64,000 bases of DNA from CAZSXU01 sp964610505. GTDB lineage: Bacteria; Arandabacterota; Arandabacteria; JAGLYR01. Positions 49,082-56,987 of this stretch are shown here, piece by piece. Location of the stretch: assembly GCA_964610505.1 (NCBI GenBank), contig CAZSXU010000003.1, positions 1-64,000 of the forward strand, in the 5' to 3' direction. How positions within the stretch are numbered: the stretch's first letter is position 1; each line of letters starts with the position of its first letter. The notes beneath the pieces were generated by a model. The model did no database searches. It saw only the letters and a program-made list of their open reading frames with translations, and was not told the DNA's origin. Both the position numbers and the translations under genes were made by a program.

Positions 49082-50287
49082 ATGGAATACGATTCTCTGT
49101 TGCCGGATCTCGTCTCGAAGGCGCGTTCCACGATCCTGTATCTGGTTGTGGACGGTTTGGGCGGGTTGCCGCATCCGGATACCCAGCGGACCGAGCTGGA
49201 AACGGCGAACCTCCCGAACCTGGACGCCCTGGCCGCTCGATCGTCCTGCGGACTGCACGACCCGGTGCTCCCGGGCATCACTCCGGGCTCGGGACCCGGG
49301 CATCTTGGCATTTTCGGCTACGATCCGGTGTCTCTTCGGGTCGGGCGAGGAGTGCTGGCGGCCTACGGGATCGGGTTTGCCCTCGAGCCGGGAGATGTCG
49401 CCGCCCGGGTCAACTTCTGCACTCTCGATGAGCAGGGTAACATCTCGGATCGACGGGCAGGGCGAATATCCACCGAAGAGAATCACCGGCTGGTTGCGCT
49501 CCTCAACGACATCCGTCTTCCGAACATGGACGTGTTCGTGCGAACCGTCAAGGAACACCGGGCGGTCCTCGTACTTCGAGGTTCTGGACTGAACGCCGCG
49601 ATCGCCGATACGGATCCTCAGGAAACGGGTGTTCCACCGCGCAGAGCCAGGGCGCTGGTCGCCGACGCCGAGGAAACGGCCAACGTTCTGGATCGATTCG
49701 TCGAGACGGCCCGGGAGGTGCTGGCGCCCCACCATCCAGCGAACGGGATTCTCCTCCGGGGCGTGGATCATCCGGCCGACATTGTCGGTTTCCGTGAGAA
49801 GTACGGGCTTCAGGCCGCCGCCGTGGCTGCCTATCCGATGTACCGGGGGCTGGCTCTGATGGTTGGGATGCAGGTCCTCGACGCGGGTGAGACCATCGAA
49901 ACCCAGGTCGAAACCCTTCACCGCCGCCACGAGGACTTCGATTTCTTCTTCTTTCACTACAAGCCAACGGATTCCCGAGGAGAGGATGGTGACTTCGACG
50001 CCAAGGTGAAAGCTCTGGAATTCCTGGACGGTGTCCTTCCGAGGATTTTGGAACCGCGATTCGACGTCGTTGTGGTCACGGGAGACCATTCGACGCCTTC
50101 CATTCTACGATCCCATTCCTGGCATCCGGTTCCCTTCCTCATTCACTCCAAGTGGTGTGTGCCGGGTTCCACGACGTCCTTCACGGAGAGGGAGGCGGCG
50201 CGGGGAATGGAGGGACGGATTCCGGCACTCTGTCTGATCCCGCTTGCGCTTGCGCACGCGGGGCGACTGGAGAAATACGGTGCGTGA
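49082..50287 (+). CDS. apgM: 2,3-bisphosphoglycerate-independent phosphoglycerate mutase, archaeal type
   Basis: Interconverts 3- and 2-phosphoglycerate in glycolysis; member of the alkaline-phosphatase superfamily. The 401 residues show VVDGLGGLPHPD (metal aspartate), the catalytic serine in TPGSGPGHLGIFGYDP, GRGVLAAYGIGF, DNAADTDPQ-type AIADTDPQ, DFFFFHYKPTDSRGEDGDF and VVVTGDHSTPS with metal His/Asp. This is the ApgM form rather than the GpmI form. GGGGGTGGAT precedes ATG 49082; a GTG at 49076 is also possible. It is followed 3 bp later by lnt. Confidence 0.93.
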   Translation: MEYDSLLPDLVSKARSTILYLVVDGLGGLPHPDTQRTELETANLPNLDALAARSSCGLHDPVLPGITPGSGPGHLGIFGYDPVSLRVGRGVLAAYGIGFALEPGDVAARVNFCTLDEQGNISDRRAGRISTEENHRLVALLNDIRLPNMDVFVRTVKEHRAVLVLRGSGLNAAIADTDPQETGVPPRRARALVADAEETANVLDRFVETAREVLAPHHPANGILLRGVDHPADIVGFREKYGLQAAAVAAYPMYRGLALMVGMQVLDAGETIETQVETLHRRHEDFDFFFFHYKPTDSRGEDGDFDAKVKALEFLDGVLPRILEPRFDVVVVTGDHSTPSILRSHSWHPVPFLIHSKWCVPGSTTSFTEREAARGMEGRIPALCLIPLALAHAGRLEKYGA

Positions 50288-50290
50288 AGC

Positions 50291-51883
50291 GTGAACAGTG
50301 TGCGGTCTGTCTGGGGACCATGGGTGCTCGCCGGAGTTTCCGGTTTTGCCCTGGCGCTTGCGTTTCCGCCCTTCTGCGCGGGGTGGATCGCGTTTATGGC
50401 CCTGGTTCCTCTTTTGCACGTGATCGACCGCTCATCTTCTCACTCGAACGGAGGCCGCCCTTCTTCTCACCGGGGCCGGTTCGGCGTCGGTTGGTTCTTC
50501 GGATTTGTATTCTTCTTCGTTCTGCTGCGCTGGATCGGAAACTTGACGACCGAGAGGATGGTGTACCCTTCACTCCGATGGCCGGCCGCACTGACGGCCT
50601 CCGCCTACCTGGCGTGCTACCCCGGACTGTTCGCCCTGTTGCAGGGTTTCCTCTGCCGGCGATTGGGTCAGAGAGCCATGGTTCTGGCTCCTTTCACATG
50701 GACCCTTGTGGAGGTGGCCCGGACCTCGGGCACGCTGGGTTTCCCGTGGGGCGCGGTGGGGTACGGACTTCTTCCGTACCCGTCCCTCATCCAGGGAGCA
50801 AGCGTCGGTGGCGTCGATCTCCTTTCTCTCTGGATTGTGGCGGTCAACGTTTCCCTGTGGTCGTTTCTGGGGACGGCGCGCCTCATGCGGCGGCGCGTCT
50901 GGGCGTCCGCCCTCATTCCGATCGTCCTGCTGGCGGGCCCGTGGGCATGGGGGCGGGCCCGAATTCCCCAGGCGAAGCGAGCTCACCTAGGGAGTGTAGG
51001 GATCGTTCAGCCTTCCGTACGGGGCGACGAGAAGTGGGACGCGGCCACGCGGGATTCTTCCTTCAACATTCTGGAGAGGAAGAGCCGAAAACTGGCGAAA
51101 CGTTCCGTGGATCTGATCATCTGGCCCGAGACGGCGATTCCGGTTTACCTTCGCTACGAAGCCGACTACTTCGCCAGAACGCGTACCCTGGCGAGGGACC
51201 TCTCCAGTTTCCTCTTGGTGGGATTTCCGGACGGCGAGTTCGAGGAGAGCGAGCGCTTTCTCAAGTACAACGCCGCCGGGCTGTTTGACCGGAGGGGAAA
51301 CCTGATCGAAACGTACTGGAAGATCCACCTGGTGCCTTTCGGCGAAGCTCTTCCGTGGCAGGACGTTTTCCCGGTCCTGGAGAAGATCGATCTCGGGGAG
51401 GGAGACTACTCGCCCGGCCACGAGCGGACCGTATTCGACACGGGCCTGGGGCGCTTTTCCGTCCTGATTTGCTTTGAGTCCATCTTCCCTCGCCTCGCGC
51501 GGCAGTTTGCCGATCAGGACCTCGATTTCCTGGTGAACATCACCAATGACGACTGGTTCGGCGACACGCCGGCCGCCGCCCAGCACGCGGCCATGGCCGT
51601 GATGCGTGCCGTGGAGAACGGAATGAGCCTGGTGCGCTGTGCCAACTCGGGGATCTCGGGCGTGGTGGATCCTTTTGGAAGGATCAAGGTGAAGACCCCC
51701 CTCTTCAAGAGGCTGGAGCTGGTCGCCTTGGTTGATGCTCCCCTTCCCGGCAAGACCGTATATCGGCGCGTGGGCGACGCCTTCCTCTGGTTGTGTGTGG
51801 TCGTGACGGGGGCGTCGCTGGGTGCCGCGGCTCTGCGGCGGCCCGAGCGAAATGCCGTTGACAAGGCCGCCGGGGCTTCTTAA
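50291..51883 (+). CDS. lnt: Apolipoprotein N-acyltransferase
   Basis: Lnt adds the third acyl chain to the N-terminal cysteine of lipoproteins, typical of diderms. The 530 residues have an N-terminal block of membrane segments and a periplasmic nitrilase-like domain with the catalytic set Glu280 (IIWPETAIP), Lys344 (YWKIHLVPFGE) and Cys394 (LICFESIFP), and a C-terminal membrane segment. An in-frame loop after residue 48 is rich in Ser, Gly and Arg. GTG 50291 follows apgM by 3 bp. The stop codon TAA at 51881-51883 overlaps the -10 of the next gene's promoter. Confidence 0.95.
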   Translation: MNSVRSVWGPWVLAGVSGFALALAFPPFCAGWIAFMALVPLLHVIDRSSSHSNGGRPSSHRGRFGVGWFFGFVFFFVLLRWIGNLTTERMVYPSLRWPAALTASAYLACYPGLFALLQGFLCRRLGQRAMVLAPFTWTLVEVARTSGTLGFPWGAVGYGLLPYPSLIQGASVGGVDLLSLWIVAVNVSLWSFLGTARLMRRRVWASALIPIVLLAGPWAWGRARIPQAKRAHLGSVGIVQPSVRGDEKWDAATRDSSFNILERKSRKLAKRSVDLIIWPETAIPVYLRYEADYFARTRTLARDLSSFLLVGFPDGEFEESERFLKYNAAGLFDRRGNLIETYWKIHLVPFGEALPWQDVFPVLEKIDLGEGDYSPGHERTVFDTGLGRFSVLICFESIFPRLARQFADQDLDFLVNITNDDWFGDTPAAAQHAAMAVMRAVENGMSLVRCANSGISGVVDPFGRIKVKTPLFKRLELVALVDAPLPGKTVYRRVGDAFLWLCVVVTGASLGAAALRRPERNAVDKAAGAS

Positions 51884-51886
51884 AGT
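51858..51886 (+). promoter_or_regulatory. Putative sigma-70 promoter of ecfT-truA
   Basis: TTGACA (51858-51863), a 17-bp spacer and TAAAGT (51881-51886). It lies across the last codons and stop of lnt and so separates the ecfT transcript from lnt. Confidence 0.6.
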
Positions 51887-51960
51887 GAGATGTCTACACC
51901 GACTGAAACTCTAGCGCCGGCCGGTAGATGTGCGCTCTGTCAGGCCGATGATGGTCCATT

Positions 51961-52773
51961 GTGTCAATCGCGCGGGATCTTTGCCTGGGTCGATGCATGG
52001 AAGCCGATTCGGTTCTCCACGAACTGGATCCTCGCGCCAAGATTCTTGCCGGTGCCCTGCTCCTGGGTTGGGTGTTCCTCCTTCCCGGCTGGGGATCGTT
52101 CGGGCTCCTCCTGGTGTTTCTGGCGGTCTCGCTCAGAGCATCCGGTCTCTCCTCCCGATGGGTCCTGGGGAACTTCCGGGCGTTGACGGGTCTCTGGCTG
52201 ATCTGCTTCCTGGCCAATCTTGTGTTTTCAGGCGGTGAACCGTTGTGGCGGGCCGTTTCCTGGGACCGGGTCTTTCTCGGTTCCCGACGCGGACTGTTTC
52301 TGTGCGTGCGCGTGGGCCTCATCGTTGGAATCGGCTCTCTCGTCAGTCTGACGACCTGCCCGACGGCGTTTGCGGATGCCATGGACTCCGGGTTGCGGAG
52401 GCTGCCCGGTTTCGAGTCCGCCGCCCGCCGCATCGGATTGATTCTCGTCCTGGCCTGGAGTCTCGTGCCGGTTCTGGTCGACGAGGCCGAACGGCTGAAG
52501 CAGGCGCAGCGCGCGCGCGGTGGATGTTGGCGTGGGGGAGTGCTGGGTGAAGTCCTGGCCCTGCGATCGACGTTTGTCCCTCTTCTGATCGGGGCCCTGC
52601 GATCATCGGAGGCGTTGGCCTTGGCCATGGAGGCGCGCGGGTACGGCGGGGACGGGCCGCGCAGCTTCTACCGTGTGCTGAGATGGGGAAGAGGGGATAC
52701 GGCCGTTGTCCTTCTCTGTCTGGCGGCGGTGGTGGGGGGAGGGGTTCTCTGGATATGGGAGAGGTCTCTCTGA
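51961..52773 (+). CDS. ecfT: Energy-coupling factor transporter transmembrane subunit EcfT
   Basis: EcfT couples the ATPase subunits to an S-component in ECF vitamin/metal transporters. The 270 residues have the N-terminal HELDPRAKILAG signature, five or so membrane segments, and the two Ala-Arg-Gly coupling helices QRARGG and AMEARGYGG. No ecfA ATPase or S-component gene is in the window, so partners must be encoded elsewhere. GTG 51961 lacks a ribosome-binding site; ATG 51997 is an in-frame alternative that still leaves HELDPRAKIL intact. The end overlaps truA by 19 bases. Confidence 0.85.
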   Translation: MSIARDLCLGRCMEADSVLHELDPRAKILAGALLLGWVFLLPGWGSFGLLLVFLAVSLRASGLSSRWVLGNFRALTGLWLICFLANLVFSGGEPLWRAVSWDRVFLGSRRGLFLCVRVGLIVGIGSLVSLTTCPTAFADAMDSGLRRLPGFESAARRIGLILVLAWSLVPVLVDEAERLKQAQRARGGCWRGGVLGEVLALRSTFVPLLIGALRSSEALALAMEARGYGGDGPRSFYRVLRWGRGDTAVVLLCLAAVVGGGVLWIWERSL

Positions 52774-53525
52774 CACGGCAGGATGGTTCATCGCACACGT
52801 TTCGATTGCTGGTGGAGTACGACGGTTCGCAGTTCATGGGATGGCAGGTGCAGCCGGGAATGCGAACCGTCCAGGGTGTGCTGGAGGAGGTTCTGGCCCG
52901 GGTGTTGGCCGAGCCGGTCCGGATCTCGGGAGCGGGGCGCACGGACCGGGGCGTTCACGCACTGGGGCAGGTCGCAAGCTTCCAGACATCGTCCGGGCGC
53001 TCGGAAGAGGAGATGCAGGGGGCGTTCTCGGCGTGGTTGCCGCCGGACATCGTGGTCAGGGAGGTCTCCCGAGCCCCGGAGGGTTTCCATGCCCGGCACA
53101 GCGCCGTGCGCCGCCGGTATCGCTATGTGCTCGGTCTTGAACGAACGGCCCTGGATCGGGACCGCTGCTGGTTCGTGCGGGATCCGCTCGGTATTGGGAG
53201 GATGCGCAAGGCGGCCCGGGATCTTCTGGGGGAGCATGATTTTTCCGAGTTCACGGTTGCGCGATCGGCACAGGAGAATAACCGCGTGATGGTCTATGAA
53301 GCCCAATTCCGGCGACGAGGGAATCGACTCGTGTTCGAAATCGAAGGAAATCGGTTCCTGCGCAGAATGGTCCGGGCCGTCGTCGGAGCGCTGGTTGACG
53401 TGGGACGAGGTCGACTCGATACGGACGTTGTCTCTCTCGGGCTTTGTTCGGATGAGGCGATGCCCCCGTTTGCAGTTGCCCCCGCGCAGGGGCTGTATCT
53501 GGTATCGGTAACATACGAGCGCTAG
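52755..53525 (+). CDS. truA: tRNA pseudouridine synthase A
   Basis: TruA makes pseudouridine at positions 38-40 of the anticodon arm. The 256-residue product has VEYDGSQFMGWQ, the catalytic aspartate in SGAGRTDRGVHALGQVASF, ARHSAVRRRYRYVL and EGNRFLRRMVRAVVGALVDVG. ATG 52755 lies within the end of ecfT; a longer in-frame opening upstream was rejected. A stem-loop follows. Confidence 0.95.
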   Translation: MGEVSLTRQDGSSHTFRLLVEYDGSQFMGWQVQPGMRTVQGVLEEVLARVLAEPVRISGAGRTDRGVHALGQVASFQTSSGRSEEEMQGAFSAWLPPDIVVREVSRAPEGFHARHSAVRRRYRYVLGLERTALDRDRCWFVRDPLGIGRMRKAARDLLGEHDFSEFTVARSAQENNRVMVYEAQFRRRGNRLVFEIEGNRFLRRMVRAVVGALVDVGRGRLDTDVVSLGLCSDEAMPPFAVAPAQGLYLVSVTYER

Positions 53526-53542
53526 CAAAATGGCCGGGCCGG

Positions 53543-53564
53543 GTCGCCGTATGTCCTTGGCGAC
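53543..53564 (+). terminator. Weak stem-loop after truA
   Basis: GTCGCC (53543-53548) pairs with GGCGAC (53559-53564) around a 10-base loop. It is short and has no T-run; possible but weak. Confidence 0.25.
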
Positions 53565-53611
53565 GGCGGCGGAATCCGGATGGTTGCGGACGTAAACTCG
53601 AGGAGGAGAGG

Positions 53612-54268
53612 ATGAAGTTTTTCATTGATACGGCCGACGTCGACCAGATCCAGGAGATCGCAAGTCTGGGGATCCTCGACGGAGTCACGACGAATCCGAC
53701 GCTGCTCGCGAGGCAGAAGGAACGGGGATCCTTCCAGGACGTGCTCCGGCAGATCTGCGAGATCGTGGGCGGGCCCGTGAGCGCGGAAGTTGTCGCTCCC
53801 GATGCGAAAGGAATGATCCAGGAGGGTCGGACCCTGGCCAAGATTCACGAACACATCGTCGTCAAGATCCCCATGAGCGGGGAGGGACTGAAAGCGATCG
53901 TGGGGCTCACGTCCGAAGGCATCCGCACCAATTGCACGCTGGTATTCTCGACGAACCAGGCGATGCTGGCGGCGAAAGCGGGAGCCACCCTCATTTCTCC
54001 CTTCATCGGGCGCCTGGACGACGCCGGGCATCTGGGAATGGATCTCATTCGCGATCTAATGGTCGTCTTCGACAACTATGACATCGAGTCGGAGCTCCTG
54101 GTGGCTTCGGTTCGAAACCCGACCCACGTGACGGATGCCATGTTGGCGGGGGCGGACATCGTGACCGTTCCCTACGGAGTGTTCCAGCAGATGCTTCATC
54201 ACCCGCTGACCGATATCGGGATGGTGAAGTTCCTCGAAGACTGGAAGAAGCTCGGCCAGACGATCTGA
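53612..54268 (+). CDS. tal: Transaldolase (short, TalB/F6P-aldolase-like class)
   Basis: Transaldolase moves a dihydroxyacetone unit between sugar phosphates by a Schiff base. The 218 residues belong to the short, MipB/TalC-like group: KFFIDTADVDQI, LGILDGVTTNPTLLA, the Schiff-base lysine in HIVVKIPMS, NCTLVFSTNQAMLAAKAGA, SPFIGRLDD and the C-terminal WKKLGQTI. CGAGGAGGAGAGG precedes ATG 53612. The last eight codons and stop are the first unit of the 40-bp tandem array that follows. Confidence 0.93.
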   Translation: MKFFIDTADVDQIQEIASLGILDGVTTNPTLLARQKERGSFQDVLRQICEIVGGPVSAEVVAPDAKGMIQEGRTLAKIHEHIVVKIPMSGEGLKAIVGLTSEGIRTNCTLVFSTNQAMLAAKAGATLISPFIGRLDDAGHLGMDLIRDLMVVFDNYDIESELLVASVRNPTHVTDAMLAGADIVTVPYGVFQQMLHHPLTDIGMVKFLEDWKKLGQTI

Positions 54269-54430
54269 CGGTTCTCTTGATCCGGGCCAGCTCGGCCGGA
54301 CGATCTGACGCTTCTCTTGATCCGAGCCAGCTCGGCCGGACGATCTGACGCTTCTCTTGATCCGAGCCAGCTCGGCCAAACGATCTGACGGTTTCATGGG
54401 TTGGGATAAGCTGGGGCAGACGATCCGAGT
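54250..54430. repeat. 40-bp tandem repeat extending from the 3' end of tal
   Basis: Units at 54250-54289, 54290-54329, 54330-54369 and 54370-54409 and a partial fifth at 54410-54430. Each has GCTCGGCC(A/G)(G/A)ACGATCTGA or a close variant. The first is the end of tal itself (codons for LGQTI and TGA); units 2 and 3 are nearly identical, and units 4 and 5 diverge. Across the unit 1-2, 2-3 and 3-4 junctions lies the interrupted palindrome CCGAGC-CA-GCTCGG or a one-base variant. There are no spacers, so it is not a CRISPR. Confidence 0.92.
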
Positions 54431-54496
54431 GTCTCATTCAGTGCGGGTCCGCAGGGATCCGGCGGGAACTTCGCAGCGGCAAGGGGGGATGGCAGA

Positions 54497-55672
54497 GTGA
54501 TTGCGCGATGGATTTGGGGGGCGGCACTGGCTGCGGTCGTCGCCGCGGTGGCTCCGGGAGGAGCGGGGTGCGCCGATTCCGGAAGCCGTGCGGAGTCGAC
54601 GGCGTCGCCGGAGCAAGGGATCTCCGATTCTCGTGACAACGCGATCGTCCGTGCCGCGCGTGAGGTGGGGCCCACCGTTGTCAGTATCAGTGTAATTCAA
54701 ACGCGAGTGGTGCGAACTTCACCGTTGGGACCCGGTTTCCGAGACGAGTTCTTTGAGTACTTCTTCCGGGATTTCTTCCCCGAGCGGGTGTACCGGCAGG
54801 AGATTCCGAGCCTGGGATCCGGGGTCCTGGTTGCGGCCGGGGAGCGATACTACGTGTTGACCAACGACCACGTGGTCCACAGCGCCGACGTCATCAAGGT
54901 GACTCTTGCCGACGGGCGCGAATTCGACGCCACGGTTGTGGGTACGGATCCGCGATTCGACCTGGCCGTCCTCGGTGTGGATGGTGAGAATCTTCCCGTG
55001 GCCCGGCTGGGGAATTCGGATGAGCTCGTGACCGGGGAGTGGGCCATCGCGATTGGGAACCCCTTCGGCTATCTCCTGGCCGATCGGCAGCCAACCGTTA
55101 CCGTGGGTGTGGTCAGCGCCCTTCACCGCGACGTGAAGCCCGAGCGGGATCAGATCGGCGTCTACAAAGACATGATTCAGACCGACGCCGCCATCAATCC
55201 GGGCAACAGCGGGGGGGCGCTGGTCAACAGCGAGGGGGAGGTCATCGGGATCAATACCTTCATTTTCACGAAGTCGGGCGGATCCCTGGGGATCGGGTTC
55301 GCCATTCCGATCAACACCGCCCAACGAGTGATGAACGAGTTCGTTTCCTTCGGGAAAATCCGTGCGGTGTGGGTCGGCGTGCAGGTGCAGGAAGTGACGC
55401 CCCTTCTGGCCCTGTCCCTGGAGCTCGAGACGACCGAGGGCGTGCTCGTGTCTCACGTGGACGCGGGATCCCCGGCCCACGAAGCCGGGGTCCAGCGGGG
55501 AGATCTGCTGCAGAGGATCAGCGGCAAGGAGATTCTCTCCGTTGAAGAAGCGCAGCGAGCGCTTGCGGACGCGCTGGTGGATGACGATATCGCCTTCCGC
55601 ATCGTGCGGGGGGGGACGGCGCGCGACTTGGTTCTTCATCTGGTGGAGCGACCGGAGGAGGGGAGCCGGTAG
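54497..55672 (+). CDS. DegP/HtrA-like serine protease, putative lipoprotein
   Basis: Trypsin-fold periplasmic protease with one PDZ domain. The catalytic triad is His125 (LTNDHVV), Asp155 (DPRFDLAVL) and Ser238 (NPGNSGGAL); the PDZ module is at about 290-385 with the AGVQRGDLLQRI core. The N-terminus is hydrophobic and ends GGAGC (Cys25), a possible but non-classical lipobox. A single PDZ is like DegS rather than DegP, and a lipid anchor would replace the membrane anchor. GTG 54497 follows GGGGGGATGGCAGA. purB begins 1 bp after the stop; the two may share a transcript although their roles differ. Confidence 0.9.
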   Translation: MIARWIWGAALAAVVAAVAPGGAGCADSGSRAESTASPEQGISDSRDNAIVRAAREVGPTVVSISVIQTRVVRTSPLGPGFRDEFFEYFFRDFFPERVYRQEIPSLGSGVLVAAGERYYVLTNDHVVHSADVIKVTLADGREFDATVVGTDPRFDLAVLGVDGENLPVARLGNSDELVTGEWAIAIGNPFGYLLADRQPTVTVGVVSALHRDVKPERDQIGVYKDMIQTDAAINPGNSGGALVNSEGEVIGINTFIFTKSGGSLGIGFAIPINTAQRVMNEFVSFGKIRAVWVGVQVQEVTPLLALSLELETTEGVLVSHVDAGSPAHEAGVQRGDLLQRISGKEILSVEEAQRALADALVDDDIAFRIVRGGTARDLVLHLVERPEEGSR

Positions 55673-55673
55673 G

Positions 55674-56987
55674 TTGATTCCGAGATACACGCGATCTGAG
55701 ATGGCGGACCTGTGGGCCGACGAGACCAAGTTCCGGGTGTGGTGGGAGATCGAGACTTTGGTGGTCGAGGCTCTTGCGAGGGAGGGGCGGGTCCCGGAAT
55801 CCCTGGCCCCGGCGATGCGGGAGGTGCGGAATTTCGACCCGGCGGCCATCGCCGCCGCCGAAGAAAGTACGCAGCACGATGTCGTCGCGTTTCTCGAGGT
55901 GATGACCCGGGGTTTGGGCGCCGACGCACGCCACGTACACGCGGGTCTCACTTCTTCGGATCTGGTCGACACGGGCCAGGCCGTGCGCCTTCGGCGCGCG
56001 GGACTCATGATCCGGAAAGACATCGATCGGTTGGAATCGGCCGTTGCCTCCCAGGCGGACCGCCATCGGAACACGGTCATGGTGGGACGCACTCACGGGA
56101 TTCACGCCGAGCCCATCACCTTCGGGCTGAAAATGGCGGTGTGGTTCGATGAGATCCGCAGAAACCGGACCCGCCTCGATCGGGCGATTGACGCCGTCTC
56201 GTATGGAAAGCTGTCCGGTTCGGTCGGGACCTTTGCGCACGTAGGTCCCGAGGTGGAGGCCTACGTGTGCGAGCGGTTGGACCTTCGGCCCGCCCCGGCG
56301 TCAACGCAGGTGGTCCAGCGAGACCGAATCGCTGAGTTTCTGAGCACGCTGGCCATCATTGGCGGATCCCTGGAGACATTCGCCACCGAGATTCGTGCTC
56401 TCCAGAGAACGGAGATCGGCGAGGTCGAAGAGCCTTTCCTTACGAGCCAGAAAGGGTCGTCGTCGATGCCGCACAAGCGGAATCCCGTTGTCTGCGAGAG
56501 GATCGTGGGGCTTGCCCGACTCCTGCGAAGCTATGCCGGGGCGGGTTTCGAGAACATTGCGCTGTGGCACGAGCGTGATATCTCCCACTCCTCTGTCGAG
56601 AGGGTGATCCTCCCCGATGCATGCGCGCTTACGGACTACATCTGCCTGCAGATGACGCGGGTCATCGAGGGACTCAATGTGAACGTGCGGCGCATGCGAG
56701 AAAATATCCATCTGACTCGGGGACTCGTCTTCTCGCAGCGCGTGCTCCTGGAACTGACGGGCAAAGGCTGGGCGCGAAGCGAGGCGTACGATCTGGTCCA
56801 ATCCCTTGCGAAAGCGGTGCTCGAGGGAGGACCCGACCTCAGGGCACGGCTGAAGGCCGACGAGCAGGTGACGAAGTCGGCCAGTCCGGACGATATCGAT
56901 GGATGGTTCGACGTGAACCGGTACCTCGGCCGTTTGGAGCAGATCTACGCTCGCGTCGGACTGCAAGCCAAGGTGAGAGAATGCTGA
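55674..56987 (+). CDS. purB: Adenylosuccinate lyase
   Basis: PurB cleaves SAICAR and adenylosuccinate. The 437 residues show MIPRYTRSEMADLW at the start, TSSDLVDTGQAVRLR, GRTHGIHAEPITFGLK and the flexible signature loop GSSSMPHKRNP, then VLLELTGKGWARSEAYDLVQ. The start is TTG 55674 after GGAGGAGGGGAG. The last 7 bases overlap purL (ATGCTGA). Confidence 0.96.
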   Translation: MIPRYTRSEMADLWADETKFRVWWEIETLVVEALAREGRVPESLAPAMREVRNFDPAAIAAAEESTQHDVVAFLEVMTRGLGADARHVHAGLTSSDLVDTGQAVRLRRAGLMIRKDIDRLESAVASQADRHRNTVMVGRTHGIHAEPITFGLKMAVWFDEIRRNRTRLDRAIDAVSYGKLSGSVGTFAHVGPEVEAYVCERLDLRPAPASTQVVQRDRIAEFLSTLAIIGGSLETFATEIRALQRTEIGEVEEPFLTSQKGSSSMPHKRNPVVCERIVGLARLLRSYAGAGFENIALWHERDISHSSVERVILPDACALTDYICLQMTRVIEGLNVNVRRMRENIHLTRGLVFSQRVLLELTGKGWARSEAYDLVQSLAKAVLEGGPDLRARLKADEQVTKSASPDDIDGWFDVNRYLGRLEQIYARVGLQAKVREC

